A stretch of 38,979 bases of DNA, taken from positions 1-38,979 of the forward strand of contig NZ_CALEMI010000142.1 of NCBI RefSeq assembly GCF_937910895.1, in the 5' to 3' direction. Below, one piece after another: positions 7,751 through 16,460 of the stretch. Positions within the stretch are counted from its first letter, which is position 1. Each line of letters begins with the position of its first letter. The position numbers and the translations under genes were made by a program. A model generated the notes under the pieces. The model did no database searches. It was not told the origin of the DNA and worked only from the letters and a program-made list of their open reading frames with translations. The stretch is from an uncultured Dokdonia sp. (GTDB taxonomy: Bacteria > Bacteroidota > Bacteroidia > Flavobacteriales > Flavobacteriaceae).

Positions 7751-8401
7751 TTATTGAAGGCCTAATACTATTTCTATGACTTGATCATCTGCTACTGCAA
7801 AAACACGATCTTCTGGGTTTGGAGTAAGCATATAGTTCCCTGTAAATGTTCCAAACGCAGGTTGTATTAACTGATTAGGTTTCATAAAAAAGCAGGGTAC
7901 TTTTAAAAATTGTTTCCCGACTCCTGTTAATTGAACTCCTGGATGAATATGTCCCGCGATATTAAAAAAACCATTTCTGGTTTCTGGATGGTGTGTTAAA
8001 AGAATAGTGTCCACACAACGTTCTTCAAAAATTTGAATACCTAATTCTTCATAGTGTAGTGGAGCGATGATATCATGATTTCCAGTGACTAATTGTATGT
8101 TACTCGCGATGGTTTCTACCCATTTTTCAAATAAAAACCATTCTGTATTTAAATGACTATGAAAGAGATCTCCCATAAAAATAATAGTATCCGGATTAAA
8201 ATAGGAACATACAGTGTCTAAGTCTTTGATGTTTTTGTGGATAGCTTCTTGAGGGACTCCGCTACCGTGTTTTCTAAAATGTGTGATTTTTCCGAAATGT
8301 ACATCGGCGATAAGGAGATAGCTTTTTTCTTTCCAGAAAAGCGCTCCTGAAGGGTGTAGTGTGAAAGTTTGATTTTGGATGGTAATTTCCGTTGTCTCCA
8401 T
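7751..8401 (-). CDS. pdeM: Ligase-associated DNA damage response phosphoesterase PdeM
   Basis: A 216-residue calcineurin-like metallophosphoesterase with the full metal-binding set: ADVHFGK (D33, H35), GDLFHS (D78), GNHD (N108, H109), LLTHHP (H137/H138) and GHIHPGV (H151, H153). This matches the PdeM family (TIGR04123), which accompanies the ligase, helicase and exonuclease encoded next to it. Family members are DNA-end-processing nucleases or phosphodiesterases. It is the last gene of the cluster on the minus strand, but unlike the other three it is separated from its upstream neighbour by 217 bp, so it may have its own promoter. Confidence 0.9.
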   Translation of the reverse strand: METTEITIQNQTFTLHPSGALFWKEKSYLLIADVHFGKITHFRKHGSGVPQEAIHKNIKDLDTVCSYFNPDTIIFMGDLFHSHLNTEWFLFEKWVETIASNIQLVTGNHDIIAPLHYEELGIQIFEERCVDTILLTHHPETRNGFFNIAGHIHPGVQLTGVGKQFLKVPCFFMKPNQLIQPAFGTFTGNYMLTPNPEDRVFAVADDQVIEIVLGLQ

Positions 8402-8618
8402 GCGTGACTAAGATATACATTCTAGGAAATATAGGGGTATGGAATCTTTATAGGTTTGTTTGTTTTTTTCTTAGTAGGCAGACAGAAATCGATATGCTAT
8501 TAAACTTGTAAAATTTTTAAGTTAGCAGTCAACACTAATCAAGGGATACACATTAGAATAACCAATAAATTTTAAACCTTTAGATTAATAGACTCACGAC
8601 TCACGACTCACAAACAAG
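8402..8618. other. Gap between helicase and pdeM with tandem heptads
   Basis: No gene is seen. The sequence is AT-rich and ends near the helicase stop with three perfect GACTCAC heptads (8591-8611). On the minus strand these read GTGAGTC and resemble the ATGAGTCT octamers at 17883. There is no convincing terminator or -7 box. Confidence 0.5.
8591..8611. repeat. Three tandem GACTCAC heptads
   Basis: Exact copies at 8591-8597, 8598-8604 and 8605-8611, 8 bp after the helicase stop codon in the direction of transcription. Confidence 0.85.
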
Positions 8619-11081
8619 TTACTTGGTAAGCAACGCTACCATTCGTTTGATACGGTCGGCTAGTTTTTCTGATGATAATTTTTCGCGTAAGCGGTCTGTA
8701 ATAATAGGAAATGAAAAGGGAGTTGGCTTCTCACAATCTTTCCATACGATGGTTTGTGCTTCAATACGCTCCATAGCAAGTTGCAATCTTCCTTCTTCTA
8801 GCTGATGGTCAAATGTTTCTGTAAAGGCTTGTTGGTATAGTAGGTTAACAGGTTCGTAATCTGCAAAGACATTAAAGAGGAGTTGCGAACTTGATTGTAG
8901 GTGTTTGTTTTTTACTTGTTTGTCTGGATAGCCTGTAAATACGAGTCCAGAAATTACCGCAATATCTCTGAATTTACGCCGAGCCATTTCGGTAGCATTT
9001 AGGCTTTTTTGTAAATCACTTTTTAAGTATGCTGCTGTAAACAGATTATTGTCAATGACTTCTTGAATATCAAAAAACTGATCTGACAGCAGTTCAAAAC
9101 CGTAATCGTTATAGGCAATGGTAAAGGTAATAGGCGATAACAAACTAATCCGATAGGCGATCAGACTTGCCATCGCTTCATGTACAAAGCGTCCTTCAAA
9201 AGGGTAGAAGACGGCATGATAGCCCTCTCGGGTTTTAAAAGTTTCTATCAGAAATTCATTTTTGGACGGAATAATACTTTCTCTTTGTTGTCTCGTGAAA
9301 ATGGGTTCTAATGCTTTTAATTCCTTAGACAATGGGAGATCGGTGCGATTCACATTATATAATTCGTCGCGAAGCATATCACTCATTTCTGAAGAAAAAC
9401 TCATGCGTCCTCCCATCCAACTTGGAACTTTGGCTGTTTTCTTATTAGATTTTCTGACGAGGACTTGCATATTTTTGATTTTAAACAACTCCAGATTTCT
9501 ACCTGCAAACGTAAATACATCGCCAGGTTTAAGTTTGGAGACAAACCATTCTTCAATCGTTCCTATAAAACCTCCTTTTAGATATTTGACCATCAGGTTT
9601 GCATCGCTTACAATGGTACCTATTTGTAGTCTATGACGCATGGATACTGCACGGCTATTGACTTTAAATTTTCCATCTTCTTCTATCTCCACTTTACGAT
9701 ACTCATCATACGCTTGTAAACTTTGACTTCCTAATACTAGAAAATTAAGAATCCATTGGTATTGATCTTGTGTAATTGCCTGAAAGCAACTGGTGGTTTG
9801 GATCTCTTTAAAAATGGTATCTGGATAAAATCCGTCAGATACAGCGAGGGTCACCAGATATTGCACGAGCACGTCATAGCTATTAAGATAGGGAATCCGA
9901 TCTTCTACTATTTTTTGTTTGACTGCTTTTTGAAGGGCAGACGCCTCTATAAGCTCCAAAGCGTGTGTAGGTAAAAAATGGATCACACTTTCTTTTCCAG
10001 GTTGGTGCCCGCTACGTCCTGCTCGTTGTAAAAAACGTGCAACGCCTTTTGGGCTTCCAATTTGGATAATGGTTTCTACAGGGGCAAAGTCGACGCCAAG
10101 ATCCAGACTTGAGGTACAAACCACGGCTTTCAAATCGCCAGATCGAATGGCATTCTCGACCCATAAACGGGTATCTTTACTGATGCTCCCATGATGCATC
10201 GCAAGTGACCCCGCGAGTTCTGGTCGTACAGCTAGAATTTTTTGAAACCAGATCTCGCACTGCGCTCTGGTATTGGTAAAGAGCAACGTACTTTTACTTT
10301 TATCTATAATCGGTAAGACCTCATCCAGTAAATGAATGCCAAGATGACCCCGCCAAGGAAAGGTTTCTATATTTTTTGGGATGATGGATTTTACGGTAAT
10401 TTTCTTCTGTATATTAGCTTTGATTAATACCGAATTTTCTAAGCTTTTTTGATCAGTACCTAACAACACATCTCTGGCTTGTTCTAAATTTCCAATTGTT
10501 GCTGAAATTCCCCAAATCCGTAATCGAGGGGCGACTACTTTTAGTCTGGAAAGTGCTAATTCCATTTGCACGCCACGCTTGCTTCCCAAAAGTTCGTGCC
10601 ACTCGTCAATTACCACAGCGTGTAAATTTTCGAAGGTTTTTGCATAACCTTTGGAGGCTAAGAGCAATTGTAAACTTTCAGGGGTCGTAATAAGCAAATC
10701 TGGCATTTTCCGCTTTTGAGCAGTGCGTTCTTTTTGCGAAGTATCACCTGTGCGAATGCCTACGGTAAATGGTGCATCAACTCCAGCGACAAACCGTTCG
10801 GCGGCTTGTTGTATTTCTACTGATAAAGCACGTAAGGGTGTAATCCATATTGCTTTTAGTCCTTTTTTTGGATTGGTTTTGTACTCAGGATTTTGTTTGA
10901 TAATATCCAATACAATGGGAATCCAGAGTGCATAGGTTTTCCCACTTCCTGTTGGCGCATTTAAAAGCCCATGTTTTCCTTGCAAAAAGGCTTGCCATGT
11001 CTGTTTTTGAAACGGAAACGGTTTCCAATCTTGTTCTTGAAACCAAGCTTCGGCAATTTCTACTAATGCCGCTCGATTCAT
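8619..11081 (-). CDS. Ligase-associated DNA damage response DEXH box helicase (Lhr-type)
   Basis: An 820-residue superfamily 2 helicase. Motif I is NAPTGSGKT (41-49, K48), motif Ia TPLRALSVEI, motif II DEWH (159-162), motif III SATIGN, motif IV-V region LFTNTRAQCEIW and SSLDLGVDFAPV, and motif VI QRAGRSGHQPG. The C-terminal half has the winged-helix and Lhr-core sequence of the TIGR04121 family. It translocates on and unwinds DNA; in this conserved cluster it acts with the ligase, exonuclease and PdeM. The ATG at 11081 overlaps the ligase stop by 4 bp, showing translational coupling. Length and motifs are complete. Confidence 0.93.
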   Translation of the reverse strand: MNRAALVEIAEAWFQEQDWKPFPFQKQTWQAFLQGKHGLLNAPTGSGKTYALWIPIVLDIIKQNPEYKTNPKKGLKAIWITPLRALSVEIQQAAERFVAGVDAPFTVGIRTGDTSQKERTAQKRKMPDLLITTPESLQLLLASKGYAKTFENLHAVVIDEWHELLGSKRGVQMELALSRLKVVAPRLRIWGISATIGNLEQARDVLLGTDQKSLENSVLIKANIQKKITVKSIIPKNIETFPWRGHLGIHLLDEVLPIIDKSKSTLLFTNTRAQCEIWFQKILAVRPELAGSLAMHHGSISKDTRLWVENAIRSGDLKAVVCTSSLDLGVDFAPVETIIQIGSPKGVARFLQRAGRSGHQPGKESVIHFLPTHALELIEASALQKAVKQKIVEDRIPYLNSYDVLVQYLVTLAVSDGFYPDTIFKEIQTTSCFQAITQDQYQWILNFLVLGSQSLQAYDEYRKVEIEEDGKFKVNSRAVSMRHRLQIGTIVSDANLMVKYLKGGFIGTIEEWFVSKLKPGDVFTFAGRNLELFKIKNMQVLVRKSNKKTAKVPSWMGGRMSFSSEMSDMLRDELYNVNRTDLPLSKELKALEPIFTRQQRESIIPSKNEFLIETFKTREGYHAVFYPFEGRFVHEAMASLIAYRISLLSPITFTIAYNDYGFELLSDQFFDIQEVIDNNLFTAAYLKSDLQKSLNATEMARRKFRDIAVISGLVFTGYPDKQVKNKHLQSSSQLLFNVFADYEPVNLLYQQAFTETFDHQLEEGRLQLAMERIEAQTIVWKDCEKPTPFSFPIITDRLREKLSSEKLADRIKRMVALLTK

Positions 11082-12682
11082 GTCGTTTCAGTTTTAGGAA
11101 TCATCATTTTAAGGTCTTCTAAGGTATTGGCGTCTTCTATTTTTTTGTCTTGTCGCCAGCGTAATATTCTTGGAAAACGCGTGGCAATTCCACTTTTATG
11201 ACGAGATGAAAGTGCAATGCCTTCAAAGGCAATCTCAAATACTAATTGTGGGGTGACACTCCGTACGGGACCAAAACGTTCTAACGTGTTCTTTTTAATC
11301 CAAGCATCTACTTTTCTAAACTCTGCGTCGGTGAGTCCTGAGTACGCTTTCGCGAAAGTGACCAATTCCTTCTCCTCATTCCATAATCCGAAGGTATAAT
11401 CTGTAAATAGATTGGTACGCCTCCCGTGACCACGCATCGCATACGTAAGCACAGCATCTATGGTAAGCGGATCTACTTTCCACTTCCACCAATCTCCTTT
11501 CTTGCGCCCTACTTTATAACTCGCATCCCAACGCTTAATCATGAGTCCTTCACTTTGCATTTCTCTGGATTTAGCACGTTCTATTGCCATCTCTTCCCAA
11601 TTGGAGAAAGAAATGGTTTCTGAAATATGTAAAGGAATTTCTTCACTGTCTATAGTTTCTACCAAAGTTTCCAAAAGAACTCTTCGTTCTTTAAAAGGCA
11701 TCGATCTGATATCTTTACCTTTCCATTCCAACAAATCATACGCTTTTAAAATCACAGGGACTTTTGCGAGGAGTGCTTTAGACACATTCTTACGTCCGAT
11801 GCGTGTTTGTAGATCGTTGAAGGTACCTATCTGTCCGTTGATAAATGGTAAGATTTCACCATCCAATACGACGCCATCTTGCAGTGCTTCTACAAAAGAT
11901 GAAAACTCAGGGTATTTATCAGTGACTAATTCTTCGCCTCGACTCCATACGTATAATTCGCCTTTTCGGATAATCACCTGTGAGCGGATTCCGTCCCATT
12001 TATGTTCTGCACTCCAATCGGATACGTCTCCTAAATCGGAGACCTCATCTTCTATCGCATAGGCAAGATAAAAAGGGTAGGGTTTTGATAAATAATCAGA
12101 TTCTTTTTCTTCTAATACCAAGTCTGTAAAACTAATGGTATCAGGATTCCAATCCCCCATGAGTTTATAAGCAAGAATATCTTCATCAATATCAACAGCT
12201 TTAGAAAGTGCTCTGGTCATTAACTTCTGACTCACGCCAATTCTAAAACTTCCTGTAATCAATTTATTAAATACAAAACGTTCATAATAATTGAGTGCAC
12301 TCCAATTATCAAAAAGATATTCTTTTTTCTCTTCATCCGTTTTCTTTTTTAAAGCAATAATTTCTTGGACAAACTGCGTCAGACTTTTCTCAGAAGTTTC
12401 TGTAGATGTCGGAATCACAAGGGCGATCGTTTCAGCAAGGTCACCTACAATGTGATAGGATTCTTCAAACAACCATAATGGAATTTGAGATAACTCAGAC
12501 GCCCAGGTTCTTAAAAGTGTCGTGTTTACGGGGCGTGGTGGTCTGCGGTGGGAGAGGATCGCAATCGTCCACACCTTATCTGTGTCGGTTGCTTTTGTAA
12601 AGTAGTCGGTCAATGCGGCTACTTTTGCATTGGTTTTATTGGTACTGTCCAGCAGTTTTATGAGATGTGCGAAATCTTTCAT
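11078..12682 (-). CDS. ATP-dependent DNA ligase of the ligase-associated repair cluster
   Basis: A 534-residue ligase. The adenylated lysine is K228 in motif I (EHKWDGIR). Later motifs are visible: SRGEE, VVLDGEIL, EGLMIKRW and WWKWKVDP, followed by an OB-fold domain with FEIAFEGIALSSRHKSG. The N-terminal 200 residues form the DNA-binding domain. It belongs to the bacterial ATP-dependent ligase group (TIGR04120) that is always found with an Lhr-type helicase and an SNM1-like nuclease, and is separate from the NAD-dependent replicative LigA. It overlaps the exonuclease by 4 bp at its start and the helicase by 4 bp at its end. A CTTTCGCGAAAG palindrome at 11347-11358 is in frame, encoding TFAKAYS near residue 443. 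Confidence 0.94.
   Translation of the reverse strand: MKDFAHLIKLLDSTNKTNAKVAALTDYFTKATDTDKVWTIAILSHRRPPRPVNTTLLRTWASELSQIPLWLFEESYHIVGDLAETIALVIPTSTETSEKSLTQFVQEIIALKKKTDEEKKEYLFDNWSALNYYERFVFNKLITGSFRIGVSQKLMTRALSKAVDIDEDILAYKLMGDWNPDTISFTDLVLEEKESDYLSKPYPFYLAYAIEDEVSDLGDVSDWSAEHKWDGIRSQVIIRKGELYVWSRGEELVTDKYPEFSSFVEALQDGVVLDGEILPFINGQIGTFNDLQTRIGRKNVSKALLAKVPVILKAYDLLEWKGKDIRSMPFKERRVLLETLVETIDSEEIPLHISETISFSNWEEMAIERAKSREMQSEGLMIKRWDASYKVGRKKGDWWKWKVDPLTIDAVLTYAMRGHGRRTNLFTDYTFGLWNEEKELVTFAKAYSGLTDAEFRKVDAWIKKNTLERFGPVRSVTPQLVFEIAFEGIALSSRHKSGIATRFPRILRWRQDKKIEDANTLEDLKMMIPKTETT
11346..11359. repeat. TTTCGCGAAA-core palindrome, copy 4 (in the ligase gene)
   Basis: GCTTTCGCGAAAGT: 12 bp perfect (CTTTCGCGAAAG), encoding FAK in the same frame as copy 1. 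Confidence 0.8.
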
Positions 12683-13704
12683 ACTTCTTCTACTTCTTTG
12701 GTAGACGTTTCCATCTCATTGGCTTCACCTTCATATTGTGTTTTCTCCGTCCGCGCATCATATCCCTTCTCTCTGAGATATCTAGAAAAAATCTCGGTAT
12801 ATCCATGGGTGGTAATTATTTTTTGAGCGCCTGTACCTTCAATTGCGGTGAGTAATTCTTCCCAGTCACAATGATCGGAGAGTACAAAACCTTTGTCTAT
12901 AGCACGTCTTCTTCTGGCACCTCTAAAGGTCATCCATCCGCTTGCAGATCCTGTTACATACGGAACCATTTTCCGAATCCACGGACTTCCATGTGCGCTA
13001 GGAGGCGCAATGACCATGGTACCTTTTAATTCTTCTTTGGTCGTCTCTCGAGTAATACGTGTGGTTTCTGGAAAAGAAACCATCGGGCGAATCACTTCTG
13101 TCATATTCTCAATAGCCGCATGGATATAAATTTTTCCAATCGATGGATCAAGATGTTTGAGTAAACGTTGCGCTTTTCCTAGCGAATAGCCAAAGAGAAT
13201 AGAGGTCTTTCCTTCCGCTCTATTTTCAGACCACCAGGTGTTGATTTCTGTAAACACTTCTTCTTGCGGTTTCCATGCAAAAGCGGGTAATCCAAAGGTA
13301 CATTCTGTAATAAACGTATCACAACGCACACATTCATAGGGAACAGATACGCCATCATTAGAGAGTTTATAATCGCCTGTAAAGACCCAAACTTCTCCTT
13401 TATGTTCTACACGTACTTGTGAACTTCCAATAATATGACCCGCTGGGTGAAGTGAAAATTTTACATTGTTAATGGTGAATGATTCATTATAAGAAACGCC
13501 AGATACCGTGATATCTCCTAGTCTGTGTTTAATGATATGGACGTTGGTATGATGTGTAATATATTTTTTATGCCCATAACGGCTATGGTCTGCATGACCG
13601 TGGGTTATAATCGCTTTATCAACAGGATACCAAGGATCCAGATATACGTCTGCTGCCTCACAATAGATACCGTTTTCATTAAAGATTAGTAAGGGTGTTT
13701 TCAT
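12679..13704 (-). CDS. Ligase-associated DNA damage response exonuclease (SNM1-like metallo-beta-lactamase)
   Basis: A 341-residue metallo-beta-lactamase-fold nuclease. The zinc motif is THGHADH (H35, H37, D39, H40), with HPAGHIIGSSQV, FTGDYKLSNDG and FVLSDHCDW supplying further ligands, and a beta-CASP region between. It matches the TIGR04122 family and is the first gene of the repair operon, reading into the ligase with an ATGA overlap. Expected role is trimming DNA ends before sealing by the ligase. The extra C-terminal acidic tail (EGEANEMETSTKEVEEV) is low-complexity. No clear promoter was found in the 244 bp upstream, though the region holds a palindrome and the terminator of the next gene. 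Confidence 0.93.
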   Translation of the reverse strand: MKTPLLIFNENGIYCEAADVYLDPWYPVDKAIITHGHADHSRYGHKKYITHHTNVHIIKHRLGDITVSGVSYNESFTINNVKFSLHPAGHIIGSSQVRVEHKGEVWVFTGDYKLSNDGVSVPYECVRCDTFITECTFGLPAFAWKPQEEVFTEINTWWSENRAEGKTSILFGYSLGKAQRLLKHLDPSIGKIYIHAAIENMTEVIRPMVSFPETTRITRETTKEELKGTMVIAPPSAHGSPWIRKMVPYVTGSASGWMTFRGARRRRAIDKGFVLSDHCDWEELLTAIEGTGAQKIITTHGYTEIFSRYLREKGYDARTEKTQYEGEANEMETSTKEVEEV

Positions 13705-13836
13705 CTATTTTAAAGCTTTTTTTTGATTTTACAAGAGTAATATACTCAACAAAACTTGTGTAGGAAAGATAAGTATCTTTTATAAGAGTGTACTAACCCA
13801 ATGCATAGTTCTATTGATGCTTTTGAAACGAAGACC

Positions 13837-13850
13837 GCTTTCGCGAAAGC
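13837..13850. repeat. TTTCGCGAAA-core palindrome, copy 5 (intergenic)
   Basis: GCTTTCGCGAAAGC, perfect, 36 bp from the terminator hairpin at 13886 and upstream of the repair operon. Confidence 0.85.
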
Positions 13851-13881
13851 TAAAACAGTTTACCTCCTACAGGGTTTCATC

Positions 13882-13918
13882 AAAAAAAGCTCCGTTATCG
13901 ATTTGATAACGGAGCTTT
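13882..13918 (-). terminator. Rho-independent terminator of the beta-barrel protein gene
   Basis: A perfect 14-bp stem, 13886-13899 with 13905-13918 (AAAGCTCCGTTATC and its complement), a 5-nt loop, and seven T on the minus strand after it (A-run at 13882-13888). It begins 30 bp after the stop at 13949 and isolates this gene from the repair operon. Confidence 0.9.
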
Positions 13919-13948
13919 CTAATGTAAGATTTTTATAGGAGTTTTATA

Positions 13949-14866
13949 CTAAAGACCTGTTCTAAAGATCAGATCGATGCCTACAAATGGAGCTGCTGAA
14001 AATTCGTTATTAAGTCTGGTTCGATCATCACCACCTACTTGAAATGTCAATACTTGGAGTCCTACGGTATCTCCTTCTGCATATACACCATAATCAGTTG
14101 TATCTAGACCAACACGACCACGAACGATCAGAGCGTCATTCAAGAACCCATAGGCGGCAAAGGCTGAGAAACGTATCGACTCTTCCTGTACATAAAAATT
14201 AGAATCAAATTCTGATAAGTTGTACGATTTGATAGAAGTAATCAAATTTGCTCCTAAGCTAAAGTGGTCTGTTAATGAGTAATTTGCATCTGCACGGATT
14301 GGTAAAGTCGCATTGATGTAGAACTTTTTGTTTTTTGATTTATACCAAAGTCCTATAAGTGGCGTCAGGGTGGTACCAAAATTTTCTGAAGAGATATAGG
14401 TACCAAATTTTAAGCTATACTTACTTGAGTATCTTTTTTCTAATAGGGCAAGACCTCCCATCTGGAAATCATTATTTCCTAGATTATTAAAATCTGACGC
14501 AAATTTAGGTAGCGCGACATACGTACCTGACCATTTTTTGCCATGTTCTAGTTTTACACCCAAGTTAAGACGCGTCATCACAAGATTGGATCTATCCATA
14601 AATCCAGCATCTACTGCTTCAGTGGTATTTATTAAACCTAAGCGAGTATTTTCATACGTAAATCCTGTGATCATTGTGATATCACTGGTAAGCGGTAGCG
14701 GAAAATAGACTTCTATATTGGCATTACTCACATCGGTTTCACTGTCATTTTCAGTATTTCCTAGCGTAGTGCTATGATAAGATGCTTTCATTACATCTAA
14801 GTAATCTTGTGCGTTTATGATACTCGCCGAAATAAGAAAAGCTAAAAGTAGTAGTTGTTTTTTCAT
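13949..14866 (-). CDS. Outer membrane beta-barrel protein, DUF6268-like
   Basis: A 305-residue exported protein with a classic signal peptide (MKKQLLLLAFLISASIINAQ, cleavage after A19). The rest alternates polar and hydrophobic residues in short strands separated by turns, as in a small outer membrane barrel: ITMITGFTYENTRL, KWSGTYVALPKF, KFYINATLPIRADANYSL, and a last strand ending FVGIDLIFRTGL. This looks like the DUF6268 family common in Flavobacteria, but the assignment is from memory of its pattern and moderate. Function is unknown. It is monocistronic: a -7 box lies upstream and a strong terminator downstream. Confidence 0.7.
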   Translation of the reverse strand: MKKQLLLLAFLISASIINAQDYLDVMKASYHSTTLGNTENDSETDVSNANIEVYFPLPLTSDITMITGFTYENTRLGLINTTEAVDAGFMDRSNLVMTRLNLGVKLEHGKKWSGTYVALPKFASDFNNLGNNDFQMGGLALLEKRYSSKYSLKFGTYISSENFGTTLTPLIGLWYKSKNKKFYINATLPIRADANYSLTDHFSLGANLITSIKSYNLSEFDSNFYVQEESIRFSAFAAYGFLNDALIVRGRVGLDTTDYGVYAEGDTVGLQVLTFQVGGDDRTRLNNEFSAAPFVGIDLIFRTGL

Positions 14867-14927
14867 AGTGTAGATGGTAGGTGTTGTTTAAGTAGTATAT
14901 GTTTCTATTTTTTTTCTATTCTGTAAT

Positions 14928-14935
14928 CAAAATTA
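14928..14935 (-). promoter_or_regulatory. -7 box (TAATTTTG) for the beta-barrel protein gene
   Basis: A perfect TAnnTTTG match on the minus strand, 61 bp before the ATG at 14866, leaving a leader of roughly 55 nt. The -33 region has no clear TTG. Confidence 0.4.
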
Positions 14936-15189
14936 GACATTAAAAAGTCTGGCACGACATGATACGTATTAAAAAAGATTATAGTATGTATAAGTAATTT
15001 TTTAATTCACGATTTTTCACTACTTATTTGAAAGTATAAGTCCCTGCTCATTCTATATTTTTTAGAATGATGATTCTTCTTGATTTTTTTCCATTGATAT
15101 GATAAATTTATATTTTATTTAACTGAAATTCAATAAAGTAAGAATTAAATAACGAGTCGTATTTTTTTTATTTTCTAAGATTAAATGGT
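14936..15189. other. AT-rich divergent intergenic region
   Basis: Together with the leader of the minus-strand gene, this forms a 318-bp gene-free stretch. Apart from the two outward -7 boxes I see no gene, repeat or strong hairpin; a short AGAATGATGATTCTTC imperfect palindrome lies near 15063. Confidence 0.5.
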
Positions 15190-15197
15190 TACTTTTG
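15190..15197 (+). promoter_or_regulatory. -7 box (TACTTTTG) for the YgaP-like gene
   Basis: A perfect TAnnTTTG match. Transcription would start near 15203, which rules out the in-frame ATG at 15185 and leaves 15221 or 15242 as the start. Confidence 0.5.
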
Positions 15198-15220
15198 CCC
15201 TTTATATCGTACAGCCCCTT

Positions 15221-15445
15221 ATGATTACATCTAAAAAAAACATGAATACTTTGGATCGTGTATCACGATTCGTTATTGCAGCGGTTCTCGTTGCACTCGT
15301 CATATTTGGACCTGTTAGAGGTCTGTTAGGATTTATACTTATCGTGATGTCTTTTTTCTTTTTTGTAGCAAGTTTTACAGGATTCTGTCTATTTTATAAG
15401 TCTATAAATGCAGATTTTAATAACTCAGACGAATATTTTAAGTAA
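15221..15445 (+). CDS. YgaP-like small inner membrane protein (DUF2892)
   Basis: A 74-residue protein (67 if started at 15242) with two TM helices separated by a tight GPVRGLLG turn and a C-terminal FTGFCLFYKSI motif. This is the DUF2892 / YgaP transmembrane pattern: KNMxTLDRxxR, TM, Gly turn, TM, GFCPLY. Here the usual Pro in GFCPLY is Leu. In other bacteria the domain is often fused or next to rhodanese and sulfide-related genes; none is present here. The start at 15221 is chosen because family members carry a few residues before NMxTLDR and because the promoter box excludes the longer form. Monocistronic; function unknown. Confidence 0.8.
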   Translation: MITSKKNMNTLDRVSRFVIAAVLVALVIFGPVRGLLGFILIVMSFFFFVASFTGFCLFYKSINADFNNSDEYFK

Positions 15446-15545
15446 TTTTCTTGGTCTACTTTGGGACTTCTAAAGGCTTGGTATAACAATCATTTACTCT
15501 TTTGGAATTTAATAAAGCTCCACATTAATTTTTTCCTTTATCATA

Positions 15546-15558
15546 TTTCGCGAAAGCG
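15546..15558. repeat. TTTCGCGAAA-core palindrome, copy 6 (intergenic)
   Basis: TTTCGCGAAAGCG, downstream of both the YgaP-like gene and the ptuB-like gene, which converge here. Confidence 0.75.
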
Positions 15559-15600
15559 AAAAAAACAGCACAAAATCCTGTGTACTCTCAATATAGATAT

Positions 15601-16458
15601 TTACGGTATCACAAGTTGATCAATAGGTTGTTGTTCAAAAAATGTGAGTATTCCTGAATAGGCGCCTTCTTTTCTGAGAAGTCGCTCTCTTATTCTTCGT
15701 TGCATGTTTCTATAGTTTTCAGGTAATTGTGCATCTTCACTCATCAGACGCGCCGCACAGTACACTAAGTATGCTTCAAAACGGTGTAAACACAACTCAG
15801 GTCGGTTAATGCCATAATCCTCTTCGGAGGCTTTGACAATTCTTACGTGGAGATCATTTTGATTGTCTAAGGGAACTAATACCACCGACTCATCTTCTGG
15901 CTTCACTTCCCAAGCAAAAAAGTTTTTGGGATCATCTATATAGGGATTGAGTAGTAAGGGTCGCTCATCATTATGTTGTTGGATATACTCATTCCAACTT
16001 ACCCCATCGGTCTCTTGTATCGGATCTGGTGTGATGGTAGCTACTATATTTTTTAAATGGGTGTCTGTATTATTTTTCTTAATCTGTGGTCCTTGTATTT
16101 TGGGATGTAAAGTCTTGAATTTTGCCTTTTTATATTTTTGATTACATAATGTGCAAGACGCCAAATAATTATCATAGCAATAGGCTAACCACCAGTATTT
16201 ACTTTTGGGTCTGTAATGCTCTACATCTCCATAAGATACAACCGTAGTAGGGGATTCACAATAAGCACATTTTGAATCACTTTCTTTATGTAGTTGCGTT
16301 TTACAAGGTGACCAAGTAGATGGAAATTTGTGTTTGTTTAGTAGTCCGTTCTTTATATCTCGTTCGGCTTTTACTAGTTTTAGTAACTGACTTTTTCTGT
16401 GTTCTCCTATAAAAGCTGTTGGGATTCCTCCATCTCGTATTCTGGATAACTTACGCAT
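15601..16458 (-). CDS. ptuB: PtuB-like HNH endonuclease (TIGR02646-type), Septu defence effector
   Basis: A 285-residue protein with a Cys4-supported HNH nuclease core: CAYCE (C64, C67), GDVEHYRPKSKY (D78, H81), then LAYCYDNYLASCTLCNQKYK (C102, C105, N106). This is the arrangement of the TIGR02646 family of putative HNH endonucleases found in Septu (PtuB) and retron Ec78 systems. It begins MRKLSRI, also usual for the family. It starts 2 bp after the stop of the SMC-like ATPase gene, so the two are one operon. In Septu, PtuA and PtuB form a complex whose nuclease acts on nucleic acid upon phage infection. I infer the same role here; the phage trigger is unknown. Confidence 0.85.
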   Translation of the reverse strand: MRKLSRIRDGGIPTAFIGEHRKSQLLKLVKAERDIKNGLLNKHKFPSTWSPCKTQLHKESDSKCAYCESPTTVVSYGDVEHYRPKSKYWWLAYCYDNYLASCTLCNQKYKKAKFKTLHPKIQGPQIKKNNTDTHLKNIVATITPDPIQETDGVSWNEYIQQHNDERPLLLNPYIDDPKNFFAWEVKPEDESVVLVPLDNQNDLHVRIVKASEEDYGINRPELCLHRFEAYLVYCAARLMSEDAQLPENYRNMQRRIRERLLRKEGAYSGILTFFEQQPIDQLVIP

Positions 16459-16460
16459 GA

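Noticed and set aside
11541-12062. A 173-residue plus-strand open frame within the ligase gene
   Set aside because: It is antisense to ligase motif I and neighbouring conserved motifs; Ser/Thr-rich shadow.
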